From the NCBI GenBank assembly GCA_948329865.1, contig OX415254.1, forward strand, positions 61,317,059 through 61,381,058: a DNA stretch of 64,000 nt, given 5' to 3'. Each line of letters opens with the position of its first letter. Within the stretch, counting starts at the first letter, position 1. This document shows, one piece after another, positions 44,619 through 56,327 of the stretch. The position numbers and the translations under genes were made by a program. Source of the stretch: Linaria vulgaris (taxonomy: Eukaryota; Streptophyta; Magnoliopsida; Lamiales; Plantaginaceae). The notes beneath the pieces are model-generated. The model was not told the DNA's origin. It searched no databases and worked only from the letters and a program-made list of their open reading frames with translations.

Positions 44619-44626
44619 TGACGTCA
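44619..44626 (-). promoter_or_regulatory. TGACGTCA bZIP site upstream of NIMIN-like copy 2
   Basis: This perfect palindrome of the C/TGA-box type lies at the position of the copy 1 as-1 element (both follow ACGTTATGTCTG). A second CGTCG is 15 bases on instead of 12. Confidence 0.5.
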
Positions 44627-44754
44627 TTGCCCTATACGTCGCTAGAATGATGTAGTGTGGCATCAGCAAGCGCTGACGCTGTGACGTTTGCTAATTATGA
44701 CTGACCCTTGATTTACTTTTTAAGTTTTAAGGATTGCAAATGATTTTAAAAGAA

Positions 44755-45490
44755 TCTTACGAGCTTCTTCTTATAAAGAAGCTATGCATTAGTGTTTGAA
44801 AATTGAGTTTTTGCTTCTCCTTATCTTAAAATAAGCCAAAAAAAGCACAAGCCCAAAAACTGGGTGAATGGTGCTTCTATAAGGAGTTTTTAATTATTAA
44901 TACTTTTTAAATGTTTCACTCTCCTAATCTCCTCCAAATATCCATTTATACCCCCATAATTAGGAAACAAGATCTTCTCTAATCTTTGAAAATAATGAGA
45001 ATAAAAAATATTAAACAATACTTTCTTATAATAAAAATTTTATAAATAAGTGAGCTTGAACAATTTATTAAAAAAATGAAACAATTTATTTAACCACAAC
45101 ATATAAATATTAAAAACATTAACATCTCTAAATAACATGGATTTTTTTAGAATATGGAATACTTGAGTGTATTTTGATGTAATAATCATAAACATTGATT
45201 AGTTTATATCAAACATTTTATTGTTATATTTTTAATTTTTTTTAGAACGTATACTCGTCTAAATTTGGTGCATGTTAATTATTTGTATGCTTGAAAAATA
45301 AGGGTATTTAAGTCTTATTGTATTATAAAATTGCTTCTCACTTATTATTGCAAACACTACAAAATCAATTTAAATTGCTTTAAGCAACTTTTTAGAGAAA
45401 GTTTGCAAACATCCATTGATTTAAGTCAAAAGAAACTTTAAATGACTTTAAGTAAAAGCTTGTAAGAAGGAATTTCTATAAGTTTTTACA
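44755..45490. mobile_element. Possible MITE with degenerate inverted ends
   Basis: The left side carries TCTTACGAGCTTCTTC and GTGTTTG. The right side, reversed, carries CCTTCTTACAAGCTTTTACT and GTGTTTGCAA. The interior is AT-rich, with no ORF of note. The boundaries and superfamily are uncertain. Confidence 0.35.
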
Positions 45491-46050
45491 AATACCTCCT
45501 AAATACCAACATGAGTCATACTACTCATACCTTGCCTAGGAAACATGATTTGACCGGCTTTTGAGTCCACTGGCCGTAATTTTTTTTGTATATTTTTAAT
45601 ACTTTCTTAAAATATAGTTTAAGATATATTAAACGTCATTACGTCATAATATTATGTTGTAAAATATTTGTCTCTTGCTAAACTAATAAATATTTCACTT
45701 CAATTAAGAAATTTAAAAGTACCTTAAAAAATCTCTAATAATTTATCCATATGCTTTATACATTTGCGCAAATAATTATGTTACCTTTATGAATACATGA
45801 TAAGTTTAAAACTACAACAAATTCATTTCACTACTCAACAATTTAAATTCATTTATTCAAAATATAAACGATTGTACTAAGGCACTAAGCTAACGAAATG
45901 TGACAGTTTTCAGAATTATAAGCAATACTAATTTTGGTCATCTAATTTAACCTTTTGCCAAATTTGGCTTTGGATTCCAAACGTAGAAAGAACGTGGAGT
46001 TACCCTCACAAAACTCAAAAGGGCAGCAGCCAGCCAGCCACAGAACGAAA
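45491..46050. other. AT-rich spacer
   Basis: I see nothing that I can support as a gene or element. Confidence 0.35.
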
Positions 46051-46052
46051 AA

Positions 46053-47050
46053 CCTTTAGGGTCGTTTGGTTGGTCATACAATGGCCTATAACAGGTTTTT
46101 GAGTGACTTTAACAGTACAATTATTTGCTTTGGTTGCTACTTTTTAACCCACGGTTTCTTCTACTTAAAACAGGAGCCCCGGGCTTCATAGGCGAAAATT
46201 ACAGGCCCAAAAGTGGTCGTTTTGGGAAAACGACTTCTACAGTAAAAATTAAGGCCCTTGAAAATACCAATTTGTCCCTAAAAATTGACCTTACCCCCAA
46301 TTTTCTTCGGTAATAACATACTATCTTCTCTCTCCTCTTGTTCAAACTTAGGTAGTCGACTCCCTCCTTTTCGGCCGTTGAAACGAGTGATTCTCTCCTT
46401 GAGAATCCCCTCGTCTTCTTTGTTGGGTCGAGAGCTTCGATTTTCATAGTGTGTTGGGGAGTTTTGGAGATGTAGAATTGGAGGTTAGTTTTGGGTCGAG
46501 AGCTTCGATTTCTTTGTTGGTTTCTCTCAAAGCCGAGGATCCTCCACCTATTCGCGTCTCTTTTGAGGTTAGTTTTCATGATCCTCTGACGAATACGAAC
46601 CTTTTGGTGGTGATTTTGTTGGATCCCGTCGAGTTTCATATTTTTCTCGTCGGAGTTGGTTGATTTTTCGGAAAGCCGATCCTCTTCCTTTCTTTTGCGT
46701 CCTTTTTGGTTGTGATTTTCAAGTTCCCCTTGAAATTTCACGTCGTTTGATTTCGGTCCCTTTTTGTTCCATCGTGTTTCAACCTTTTCTGGCGTATCTC
46801 CTTTTCTGATTTTCTTTGAAAGTGAGTTATGATTGAAAAAGGAAGGTTAAAATGGCCATCTCACCATGATATGTGTTAAAATGGGGTTGAAAAAGAATAA
46901 CCCAACCAAAATAAAGGACGGGAGCTACAGTGAAAATTGGCGGCTTAAGTTGTCAACCAAAGCTATGTAAAATATTGCTAATATGGGTTATAGTAGGAAT
47001 TAAAATTAAATGACTTCCACAGTTAAAAAGTAACCAAACGAGCTCTTAAA
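46053..47050. mobile_element. Non-autonomous TIR element (GTCGTTTGGTT family)
   Basis: The ends are inverted: GGTCGTTTGGTTGG at the left and TAACCAAACGAGCT at the right, a pattern common in plant hAT- or Mutator-like non-autonomous elements. The interior has a direct repeat (GGTCGAGAGCTTCGATTT at about 46,423 and 46,493). A minus-strand frame of 180 codons across it is Arg/Lys-rich and reads like reversed pyrimidine-rich leader, so I do not call it. Confidence 0.5.
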
Positions 47051-47118
47051 GTTTGATAATTAGGATTATGTCGTCATTGACTTACGCTAAACCTTACGTC
47101 ATGCGTTTGTGACAAACA

Positions 47119-48031
47119 TGAAATTGTCGGATCGTGGATTGACACAACAACTTTGAGAGTTAAACTGGAATTGCCTTAACTCTACTATGATCTTCTTGAC
47201 TAAAATAATGTGCAGCGGAATTTAAACACAAGAAGATATAATTTTAAGAAGTTTTTAATATTATTAAAAACTTCCGAGCCTTAGGCCAAATAACCATAAA
47301 TGTTTTAAAAAAGAAATGTTCCTCACAACAATTCACTCAAGCTCTTTGTTGATCGGACTCAACGAAGCAGACAAGTAAGAACTACTTAACTTCTATGAAC
47401 TAGATGTAAATAGTTGATGCAAAAACTTCGCAAAAGCAAGACGAAGACAATACAAAGAATGATTAATCTCTCAAATTGTTTAGCACGATTGTCTTGTCTT
47501 CATCTTGATGAACTTCACATCTTTTATAGATTTCTTGAATCTTGCACGCCAAGATGTGTTGTTCACTGCTTTGGTAACTCTTGTTGTTTCCTTGTTGAAT
47601 ATTTGCCTTCTTTGTGAACTTGATATATTTCTTGAATACGTGTTTCCTTTATTACTGATCTAGCAAGGTAACACATCTTCTTCAAATCTGAGAATCCTGG
47701 AAAGAATCGCGTTGTAAAGAACCGCCAATATTGTTTCCTTGTTTTGAAAGCGTGTTGAGTTGACTAATTCAACTTGGCTTGAATTATGGAAACTTCAAGT
47801 AAGGAATCATCCATAGCTCTTCCTTATGATTAAGATACCTTCCTGGACATAACATAAACAACTAAAACCGTGGAACTTGATTAATAGGTGAATAAAGGAA
47901 AAACTTAAATTTGGCAACTGAAGAACAGTTTTTGCACATACTCTCAGGTTTCAATGTTATCCTCAATGTTGACCCAACATCGTCTAACATTGCATCGTCT
48001 AACATTGATTCCAGAAAACCCTGCACTTTCA
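47119..48031 (-). repeat. 3' LTR of element C
   Basis: Read in reverse, it starts TGAAAGTGCAGGGTTTTC and ends ACAATTTCA-like (TGAAATTGTCGG at the left edge), like the B LTRs but with 10-15 percent differences by eye. A palindrome AATGTTGACCCAACATC lies at 47,965-47,981. Confidence 0.88.
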
Positions 48032-48548
48032 ATCTCCCCCTTTTTGCCTTTCTGCACAAAACCAATACCTGTTCCAATCAAGTTTTATATCCACAAGGTT
48101 AGAATCAACAAGAAACAAATTAAACTACTAAACTGCTCCCCCTTAATGCAAGACAACATATTCAATGTTAAATTAGCAAAGCCAAGTATTAGGTCATCAC
48201 TACATCAAAAGATGTTCAGACTCCAACATTCTCAATGTTGCCTCAACAATGAAACTAGTGAGTTTCCTGTATAAAAGGTTAAACAGAAAAACAGTTCAAA
48301 ATGTACTTTCATAAGAAATAGCAGTTAGAGCAGTTCAACATTGGTAGTACTTAGAGTTACATGCCATAGCTAGATATCAAGGACATGCCCCTTGATCAAA
48401 ATAAACCAAATAGAGATAAATGTACCAGCAACCCAACCATATTAGCAGTTCATAAGAAGCAAAACATAAACTAGAAGACAAAAAACTTTAAAAAAAACTT
48501 GGAACTATTCTCCCTTTTTTTGTGAAGAAGGGAGTTTCTCCAAATTTT
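48032..48548 (-). other. Element C 3' non-coding region with polypurine tracts
   Basis: The functional PPT (reverse of AATCTCCCCCTTTTT) is next to the LTR, and a second copy (CTCCCCCTTAATG) is near 48,137. No gene is seen. Confidence 0.7.
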
Positions 48549-50191
48549 TCACCATGTCCTCCAGCTCTTTGAGGTGCTCATTCTTTCCCTCAATCTCCCT
48601 TTGAGTATCAGCAATTTGCCCCTATACCAGTTCAGCAGATGATCCACAAAAGTAGAGGTTATGACTATGCACTCTTCCTCTTTGGACATAGGCACTGAAG
48701 TTCCAACAAACTCTTGAGCCTTCTTCTTCTCAGTCCTTGGTCTCACCACTCCTTTTGGGTTCCAAAGAAGATCTCTCACTCTTTCTCCAGACAAGTAGCT
48801 TAGGAGAATTGTCAGTTCAGTATCATTTTTCCTCCAGCCCACAGTGACACTTGTCTTCAATCCTTGCTTGCTAAGGATTTTGCAGATGAGTGAGGAAAAA
48901 GGCAGCATGCCATTCTTCCTTCCAGCAACTTCAGACATTGACTTTAAAATCCTCTCCCCCATGTTCACAGCTAGCCCATTCTTGAGTTTGTACACCAAGA
49001 TTGCTGATTCCTTGGTCAGTACATTGACATTCTTGCTTGGCAGCCAGTTAAAGCAAGCTATCTTGTGCAAGACAACACTAAGGGAGGTGAGTTTTGTGGT
49101 TGGCAGAGCATGTCTCCAGATTTTGACCAACCCTCCAGTCAAATCTTCAATTACATCATCATAGTAGGGGTCCTCAGATTCATCAGCAGTTGGGAATCCA
49201 CAGATCTTATTGATGGTGTAGGGTTCAATGTTGAAGACTCTCCCCCTCACCCAAGCTTTTCCAAATTTTGGTGATCTGTAGTCCCTGATCCATTTGGAGA
49301 GATTCAGGTAGAACTCCATGACAATCTCAGAAGCATAGTCACTCAACTCCATCACTGATTGTTGCATCCCTCTTGCCTCAAGTAAGTCCATCACCTTTTG
49401 TTCTTTGAAGCTGGCCATCTCTACAGCTCTTTCATCTCCAACTCTTGTAAAAGATATTAAGGAGAAAAGTAGCCCTCCTCATCCTCAGGGTAGATCACAT
49501 ACAGCCCATCAGTATACTCTTCTGTCCCAGATGTTGCCTCAACATCAGCAGCAACATCCTGCTCTTCCTTAGTCTTTTCCTCTTCCTTCTCCTCTTCTTC
49601 CTCTTCCATCACTTGCTTTCCTTTCCTTTTTCTCTCAGCAGCAGCAGCAGCAACAAACTTCTTCTCTTCCTCAGCCTTTTTCTCGGCTTCAGCAGCCCTC
49701 TTCCTAGCTAATCTCTCAACCTGTCTTTTCCTAGCCTCAGCACGTTGCTTAGCAGTCTCAGACATAGTTTTCAACTTCTCCCCTGCAGCCTTGCTCTTTT
49801 TCTTCTGAGCCCTAATCCACTTGCTCACCGCTTTGTCCACAGACTTATCCTCGGACTTCTCAACAGATTTATCAGCAGATCCACTACCCTCCCCCTCAAC
49901 AGTTATATCAGCATCAATTTCAGGGTTGGGTTCAGCAATGTTTACCTCAATTTCAGGCTCATTGATGATGGGAGCGGTTGATTCAGCAGTTGGCTCAACA
50001 TTGGAGGTCGATTCTCCCTGTTTGGACTTCTTCCCTCGTCGCACGTAGGGGATTGCCTTCCTTTCAGCAGCAACAAGAGCATCATCTGATTTTACAGCAG
50101 CACCCCTAGTGTGTGAACGGGTGCGTGCGGCAGTGGGTTCACTTTCCAGGGCAACATCTGCAAGAGTTTGCATGGGAGACTTGCTTGCCAT
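48549..50191 (-). pseudogene. Element C post-pol reading frame, broken
   Basis: This is homologous to 20,916-22,664 of B. The N-terminal part (start MASKSPMQTLADVALESEP at 50,191) is open to a TAA at about 49,457 just after the acidic TSGTEEYTDGLYV region. A short deletion then changes frame, and the globular part is open from 49,418 (MASFKEQKVMDLLEARGMQQ) to near the end, where another shift replaces the last residues. Conservation is high, with many conservative changes, which suggests past selection on the protein. The upstream in-frame ATG of B is GTG here. Confidence 0.8.
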
Positions 50192-51715
50192 TGTTAGTAA
50201 AGAAGATTTGAGAGAATTTTCAGAGAAAATCGAGAGAATTTGAGAGTAGAGAGAGTAATTTTGCAGAGTAAGCACAAATAAGGAAATTGCAAGCACAATT
50301 AAGGATATTAGGGTTTTAATTTCTGAAATAACCGTGAATAAGGAAAGAGAATGAATGTTAGTGGGAAGTTACAAAATTTGAATAAAATAAAACCTTCCCA
50401 CTATGTTTTCCCGCGCACCTGCTTTGATGTTTTAATTAACAGGTAACCAGAGCGGTTTTCAAAAATTTGAAAAGTTATAAGTTCCTGTTTTCAATGTTAG
50501 CCTGATGCAGTGCACAATGTTGGGATAACATCCAATAACATTCAAACCAGAAGGTGGAGGTACATGCTTCACCAAGGCAAATTCATGTGAGGGCTTGAGA
50601 TACATCCAAAAATACATCTGAAACTTAACCAATATAGTAAATGAGTATCTCAGACATATTGTTCAGATCAAGATCATGAGTAAGCAACATAGATAACAAG
50701 AAACACACATAGATAAGTAGTTATGAATTCAAGGAAAAATTCACTTCCACAGCATAGAAAGTCATAGAAAAGTGTGTCACCTGCAATATGTCACCCAAAT
50801 TGTATGCCTCAACACATGAATTATACTCCCCCTAAGCCTAGACCGACACAACTCAACAACAAGAAAGAAAACAATGCAGTTCTACATAAATGCAACAATG
50901 TAATGTCAGATAGGCAGATGGTAAACACATATGAAAAACTCCTCAAACCAGCACATCACACATCTCTTTATAATCTTTATCATTTTCATAACTCATCTGA
51001 ACCAAAATCTGAAGGTTGCTAAACACAAAGCTAATGTCACTACTGAATGAGGGCAGCCTGAACTCCATACACCCCAGTAACAACATCAACAGCAGCAAGT
51101 TAGGCAAGTACAAAGGTCTTGAATGTTGGCAATTCATTTATCATGCACCCCAACACCCCAATTCCTTATGAATACTTGTTTACCAACCTGCATTCAAGAG
51201 AATCACCAAGTGATCAGTGCTACTAAATGTAAGAAATCTAAACCTCAAATACCCTAGTAGAAAGGATCACCCTCATGTGTTCTTTGGCCAAACAAGCAGG
51301 AACATATAAATAAGCACAACTGAGTAACACTGAAGCTGTCAATATCATGCACCCCAGCTTCTCCACATGTCCTGTACACCTTCCATATGAATAAGACACA
51401 ACTGAATAGACATCAAAGTAGTGAACTTTGTGTACCCCGACTTCTTCATATGTTAGACTATCACAACCTCAGACAAACAGAAGAGTTTTATTACTTTTTC
51501 AAAACAAAGATGTGAAATTGATAACTAGAAAGAGTTGCTAATCAAAGAGTTCAACCACACAAACCAAATCTGACAAAACAAAGATGAAATGAGACTCACA
51601 AGAAAATAAATTCAACAAAGGAAAAACAACAGAATACCTGCTACACTACAACCAATATACCAGTGCTAGACATTGGTGTTATGTCAATACTGGTTTCCTC
51701 AACATTTTCACATAT
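50192..51715 (-). other. Element C spacer between pol and the post-pol frame
   Basis: This is the same arrangement as 19,398-20,915 in B: a leader-like pyrimidine-rich stretch, a palindrome at 50,516-50,532 and CTCCCCCTAAGCC near 50,827. Non-coding. Confidence 0.6.
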
Positions 51716-52473
51716 TGCACATGCCAAGAGATTTCCTCAAGCTGAAGAATCTCTCACTCTCTAAAGGTTTTGTAAACATATCAGCAAGCTGATTTGTTGT
51801 CTCAATATGTTCAATGTTGATCACTTTTTCCTCTACCATATCTCTTAGAAAATGATGCCTTATATCTATATGCTTAGTTCTAGAATGTTAGACAGGATTC
51901 CTAGAGATACTTATGACACTTAGATTGTCACAGAACATGAGGAGTGTATCACTATCTAGCCCATAATCTGAAAGCATGTGTTTGAGCCACACAAGTTGGG
52001 TAACACAGCTGCCAGCAACTACATATTCTGATTCAGCTGTTGATAATGAAACACAATTCTGCTTCTTGCTATACCAGGAGACCAAATTATTCCCCAAATA
52101 AAAACAGCCCCCACTTGTGGATTTCCTGTCATCCACATCACCTGCCCAGTCAGAGTCACTGAAACCAACCAAGTTAGTGTTAGTGTCATAAGAATACCAA
52201 ATGCCTAAAGGTGAAGTTCCAGAGATATATCTAAGAATCCTCTTCACAGCAATCAAGTGAGATTGCCTTGGCTCAGCTTGGTACCTAGCACAAACACATA
52301 CTGAAAACATGATGTCAGGTCTAGAGGCAGAGATATAGCAAACTACCAATCATGGATCTGTACAATGTTGGATCAACATTGTTGCCAATGCCATCTTTTG
52401 TTATCTTCACTGAAGAGGACATAGGAGTTTTGCAAGGCCTGGACTCTTGTAGCTCAAATCTCTTCAATAGATT
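51716..52473 (-). pseudogene. Element C RNase H and end of reverse transcriptase
   Basis: It contains SDSDWAGDVDDRKSTSG, STAESEYVVA and LADMFTKPL to the stop just upstream of the spacer. A two-base loss near 52,335 changes frame. Element D interrupts it at 52,474. Confidence 0.85.
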
Positions 52474-53290
52474 CTGAAAGTGCAAGTATCTTGTCAATGT
52501 TAGATCAACAATGTTAGGATAACATTGAACACATAAAAACTGCACATTCGGGATTTATTGCTATAATTGTGTTTTGCCTTTATTCACTTTCTAACTTAGT
52601 TCCACGAGTTGTAGTTGGTATTTGTATGTGCTCCAGGTCAAGAGACTTCAAGGAAGGATCTATTTCCTTAAAGAGAAGTTGCCATTCAAAGAGAAGTTTC
52701 CAAAGAAGAACTTTCCATAATTAAAGAAGGAAAGATGTGTGCGCTACAAGGAAAGATCAAGGTGTGTGAATTGCAAGAAGGAAAGAAGATTACTTGCAGT
52801 AGGATTCTTTCCATAGAAGACTACAAGATGGAGAAGGATACTTTCCTTAGAAGACTTCAAGTTAAAGAAGGAAATCTTTCCATTGAAGACTTCTAGTCAA
52901 AGAAGGAAACCTTTCCATTGAAGACTTCAAGTTGGACAAGGAAACCTTTCCCTATTGAAGAAGACTTGCCATGAACGAAATTAGAGTCATACAAGGAGAT
53001 CTAATAGCAACCAAAAACGTGCACAACATGTCTTGGACATCAAGGAAGACTACACTATAAATAGGCATGTTGGGCATCAAGAAAAAGACACGAAGACAAG
53101 AGCGAAAATCTCCCGTGAAGAAATCTTTATAGCCGAGTGTCTTTGTCTTGCTTTAGCAAAGTTTGTGAGTTGTTAGAATAGATCTAAGAGTGAGGAGCTT
53201 TTAGAGATAGTCGAAGCAATTCTTGTGTGCTTTGCTTAGTTCGATTAATTTGAGAGTGAGGAGCTTGAAAATTGAGAGAACGACTTTTCA
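52474..53290 (+). repeat. 5' LTR of element D, 3' part deleted
   Basis: It begins TGAAAGTGCAAGTATC and ends CGACTTTTCA, 817 bp against 1090 bp for the 3' LTR. About 273 bases after GAACGACTTTT are missing. The TATA box TATAAATA is at 53,056-53,063. From 52,795 to 52,965 there are four or more tandem units of about 37 bp (GAAGGAAACCTTTCCATTG then AAGACTTCAAGTT). Confidence 0.88.
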
Positions 53291-53292
53291 AT

Positions 53293-53305
53293 TGGTATCA
53301 GAGCC
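53293..53305 (+). other. Primer-binding site of element D
   Basis: TGGTATCAGAGCC is the canonical complement of the 3' end of initiator tRNA-Met. Confidence 0.9.
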
Positions 53306-53345
53306 AAGCACCGACTTCACTGGTGTTTGGATTTGATATTAAAGG

Positions 53346-56327
53346 ATGGACAACCGGAATCCGAACAACAACAAATTGCTTGTCTTGGATGGATCCAACT
53401 ATTCTTACTGGAAGGTTAGAATTCGTGCACTCATTAAATCATTCGGTTGGCGAGGTTGGAAGACGGTGATCGAAGGGTATGCAGTCCCTATGTGTGCTCC
53501 AGATGAAGATCTTTCATTATTAGCCTCAAATTCTCAAAATAACAATGGTGAGGATTTCAATTATGGATCATGTACTGTGGCTGAAGGACAATCAGATGAG
53601 ATTCATACAGCTGCGCTACTCGCTCATACTTACTGGACAAAAAAAGACTCCCAGAACTGCCACGGATCTCAATGTTACTCTAACATCCAGGACCCAACAC
53701 CAGAACATGAGTTTTTCTTTAGAATTTGGAATAAATATAATTCTTGTATTAATTCTGATTCCTTTTCTATTATTGATGAATCTAACTTTGATTACTTTTA
53801 TGGCATTGTAGATCCAGATGAAGATCATGACGCTGTTCCTAAGCCAAAATCAGAGTGGACTCAAACTGAGCTAAGTAACGCTTTCTTCAATGAAAAAGCC
53901 CTAAATACCATATTTAGTTTGGTTGATTTTCACATGTTTAAGTTAATTAAAAATTGTTCAACTGCAAAGCATGCTTGGGATATCTTACAAAATCATTGTG
54001 AAGGTGATGTATGTAGTAAAAAGACTAAGCTATGCATGTTTTTGAGCAAATTTGATAATTTAACAATGGGGGAAGACGAAAGTATTACTGCTTATTTTTT
54101 GAAACTCATGGATCTTGCTAATGAAATTCAAGACTTAGGTGAGTCCTTGTCTACTAAGAAATTGGCGTACAAAGTTGTGAGAACTCTTTCTAAGAAATTT
54201 GAGGTGATTGATATGCAAGAAGCTAGGAATATGGACACGTTAGACTTTTATACTCTACTTTGCACTATGAAAGAATTTGAGATAAATCTTGAAAAAGTAG
54301 ATGATAAAGAAGAAATTCAAGCTTATAATGAAACTGTGTTTGAAAAGTTAAATAAGCTTAGTCTAATTGATAAAAATATTCTTGCTGATTTAAAGAAAGA
54401 TTTATCTCAAGAGATGACCAAATATTCTTCTAAACCTACTCCTCATGATGATACACATCTAAAAAAGATTCAATGTTATGAATGTAAAGGTTGGGGCCAC
54501 TTTGCTTATGAATGTGGTAACAACCTTAGAACAAAAGACAATTCTAACTTGGTTTGTGTAGAAGATAATGATGAGACAGGTTTTGAAGAATATGGTGATG
54601 GACAGGTGCCAACGATTGAAGAAACTCAAACAACAGTGTGTGCAAAGGGGGACATACCTGCTGGTGTCAAGGCTTGGTGTTCTGCCAACATCCAGGCAGC
54701 TCGATGTTATGTTAACATCCAGAAGACAACACCAGTCCGGGAGATTTTTCTTGACAATTGGGATGAAACCATTTGTTTAGAAAACTCTGAATGTTTGATT
54801 TCTGATTATGATGAGTTTGATGATGATTCTGACTTTGAGTATTTGCATGATTCTATAGGTTTGGAGGATGATAGTGTCCTTGAAGGTAAATTGATTCAAG
54901 AAGAGTTTCTTGATGAACTGAAGATCATCTACCAAGACCTGCTCAAGGAGAAGGACAAGTTGAGTATAATTGAGAAGGCTATGGAAGATAATGAAAGCTT
55001 GAAGGCTACAATCGCTCAACTTGAGGTTAGTTTGGACAGAAAAGATGATGAAATAGAAAAGGTAACTTCTAAGCTAGAAATTGATGAACATACCATTGCC
55101 AAGAGGAAAACATGTACTTATAAACTTGATGAAGTTTTATGTTTAGGCAATGATGGTAATTCTGGTTTAGGATATCAAAGTCAAGTTACTCACTCAACTA
55201 CTTCTGTTAAATCCACTATTCCTGGTTTTGAAAAGGCAAAGGTACTTTCTAGAGAATATAAGAAAATGGCTTATATTTGTCAATATTGTTTTCAATTTGG
55301 ACATCTTAAACCATATTGCTATAAATACAGAAAGTCTCTTAAAAAGAAAATAGTTGAAAGGAATAGAAATTTATGCAATGCTGATGCTGGTGTTAAGCCA
55401 ACACTGGAATTTGAACATTCCAATGTTAATACTAGTTATTCCAGTGTTACCTTAACATTCAGTTCCAACATTGCTGAACAGAATAGTGGGATGAGAAAGA
55501 CTAGACTTTGGGTGCCTCAAACTTATATTGTTTGCAATATTATCTTTCCTACTATGCATACTAACCTTGCAGGTAAGTGGTACTCTGATAGTGGATGTTT
55601 GATGCATATGACTGGATACAAATCTGGTTTGATACAGTTATACACGATGTTAAGACAACACTGGATAACCAATGTTACCTTAACATTGAGAACATATTGT
55701 ATTGCCTTAACACTGGTTAAGACACATGATTGGAAAGAAAGCAAATCCAATTTGAAGAAGTGTGCACCACTAACCACTGGAACCTTCACCTACGAAGATG
55801 GAAGTAAAGGAAGAATCATTGGCAAAAAAGTATTGGACGCTGATGGATCCCCACCCTTGAAGGATGAGATGTTGTTGGATGGATTCTGTGAAAACCATAT
55901 AAGGATGCGTCAATTGTGTGATGATGACTTATTGGTAAGGTATGATAAAGATTCTTGTGATGTATCTGATTGTGCAAATGTGTGTGCTTTGACAGGTAAG
56001 AGGTTTGAAGACAACCACTTGGTGAGGGATCAAGTGATTTGCTTTCAAACAAAGGTGGACTATTCAGTTGCCAAGATCAAGAAACTTGGACACATGCACA
56101 ACAAGAATCTGGGCAAAGTGCTTAAACTTGAAACTGTGAGAGGCATTCCCAATCTCATGAGTTCTGGTAAGATGGTCTATTATGATTGCTCGAAAGGTAA
56201 GGTGACCAAAGCTTCTCATAATCCAATCCAAGTGGATGAACAGGTTACAAGTACCTCTAATTGTTTTCATCTACTTCATATGGATCTCTTAGGTCTTATT
56301 GAAGTAAATAGAGTTGGGGGTAAATAG
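53346..56327 (+). pseudogene. Element D gag, protease and integrase zinc domain (993 codons)
   Basis: Gag starts LVLDGSNYSYWKVRIRALIK. An acidic segment (HTAALLAHTYW, QCYSNIQDPTPE) is inserted at about 53,480-53,825, before gag proper resumes with SEWTQTELSNAFFNEKALN. Zinc knuckles are CYECKGWGHFAYEC near 54,475 and CQYCFQFGHLKPYC near 55,280, with a coiled coil between. The protease motif WYSDSGCLMHMTG (near 55,578) is followed by an in-frame insertion of about 40 codons rich in the palindrome, with TTNVTLTLR-like coding. The integrase zinc domain is altered (KIKKLGHMHNKNLGK, with the usual first His-containing WH lost). The frame ends at a TAG (56,325) at the start of the integrase core, and the same frame continues beyond it. 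Confidence 0.85.

Noticed and set aside
46199..46741. 180-codon minus-strand open frame
   Set aside because: It lies wholly inside a TIR element, is rich in Arg/Lys/Glu as expected from reversed pyrimidine-rich DNA, and shows no domain.
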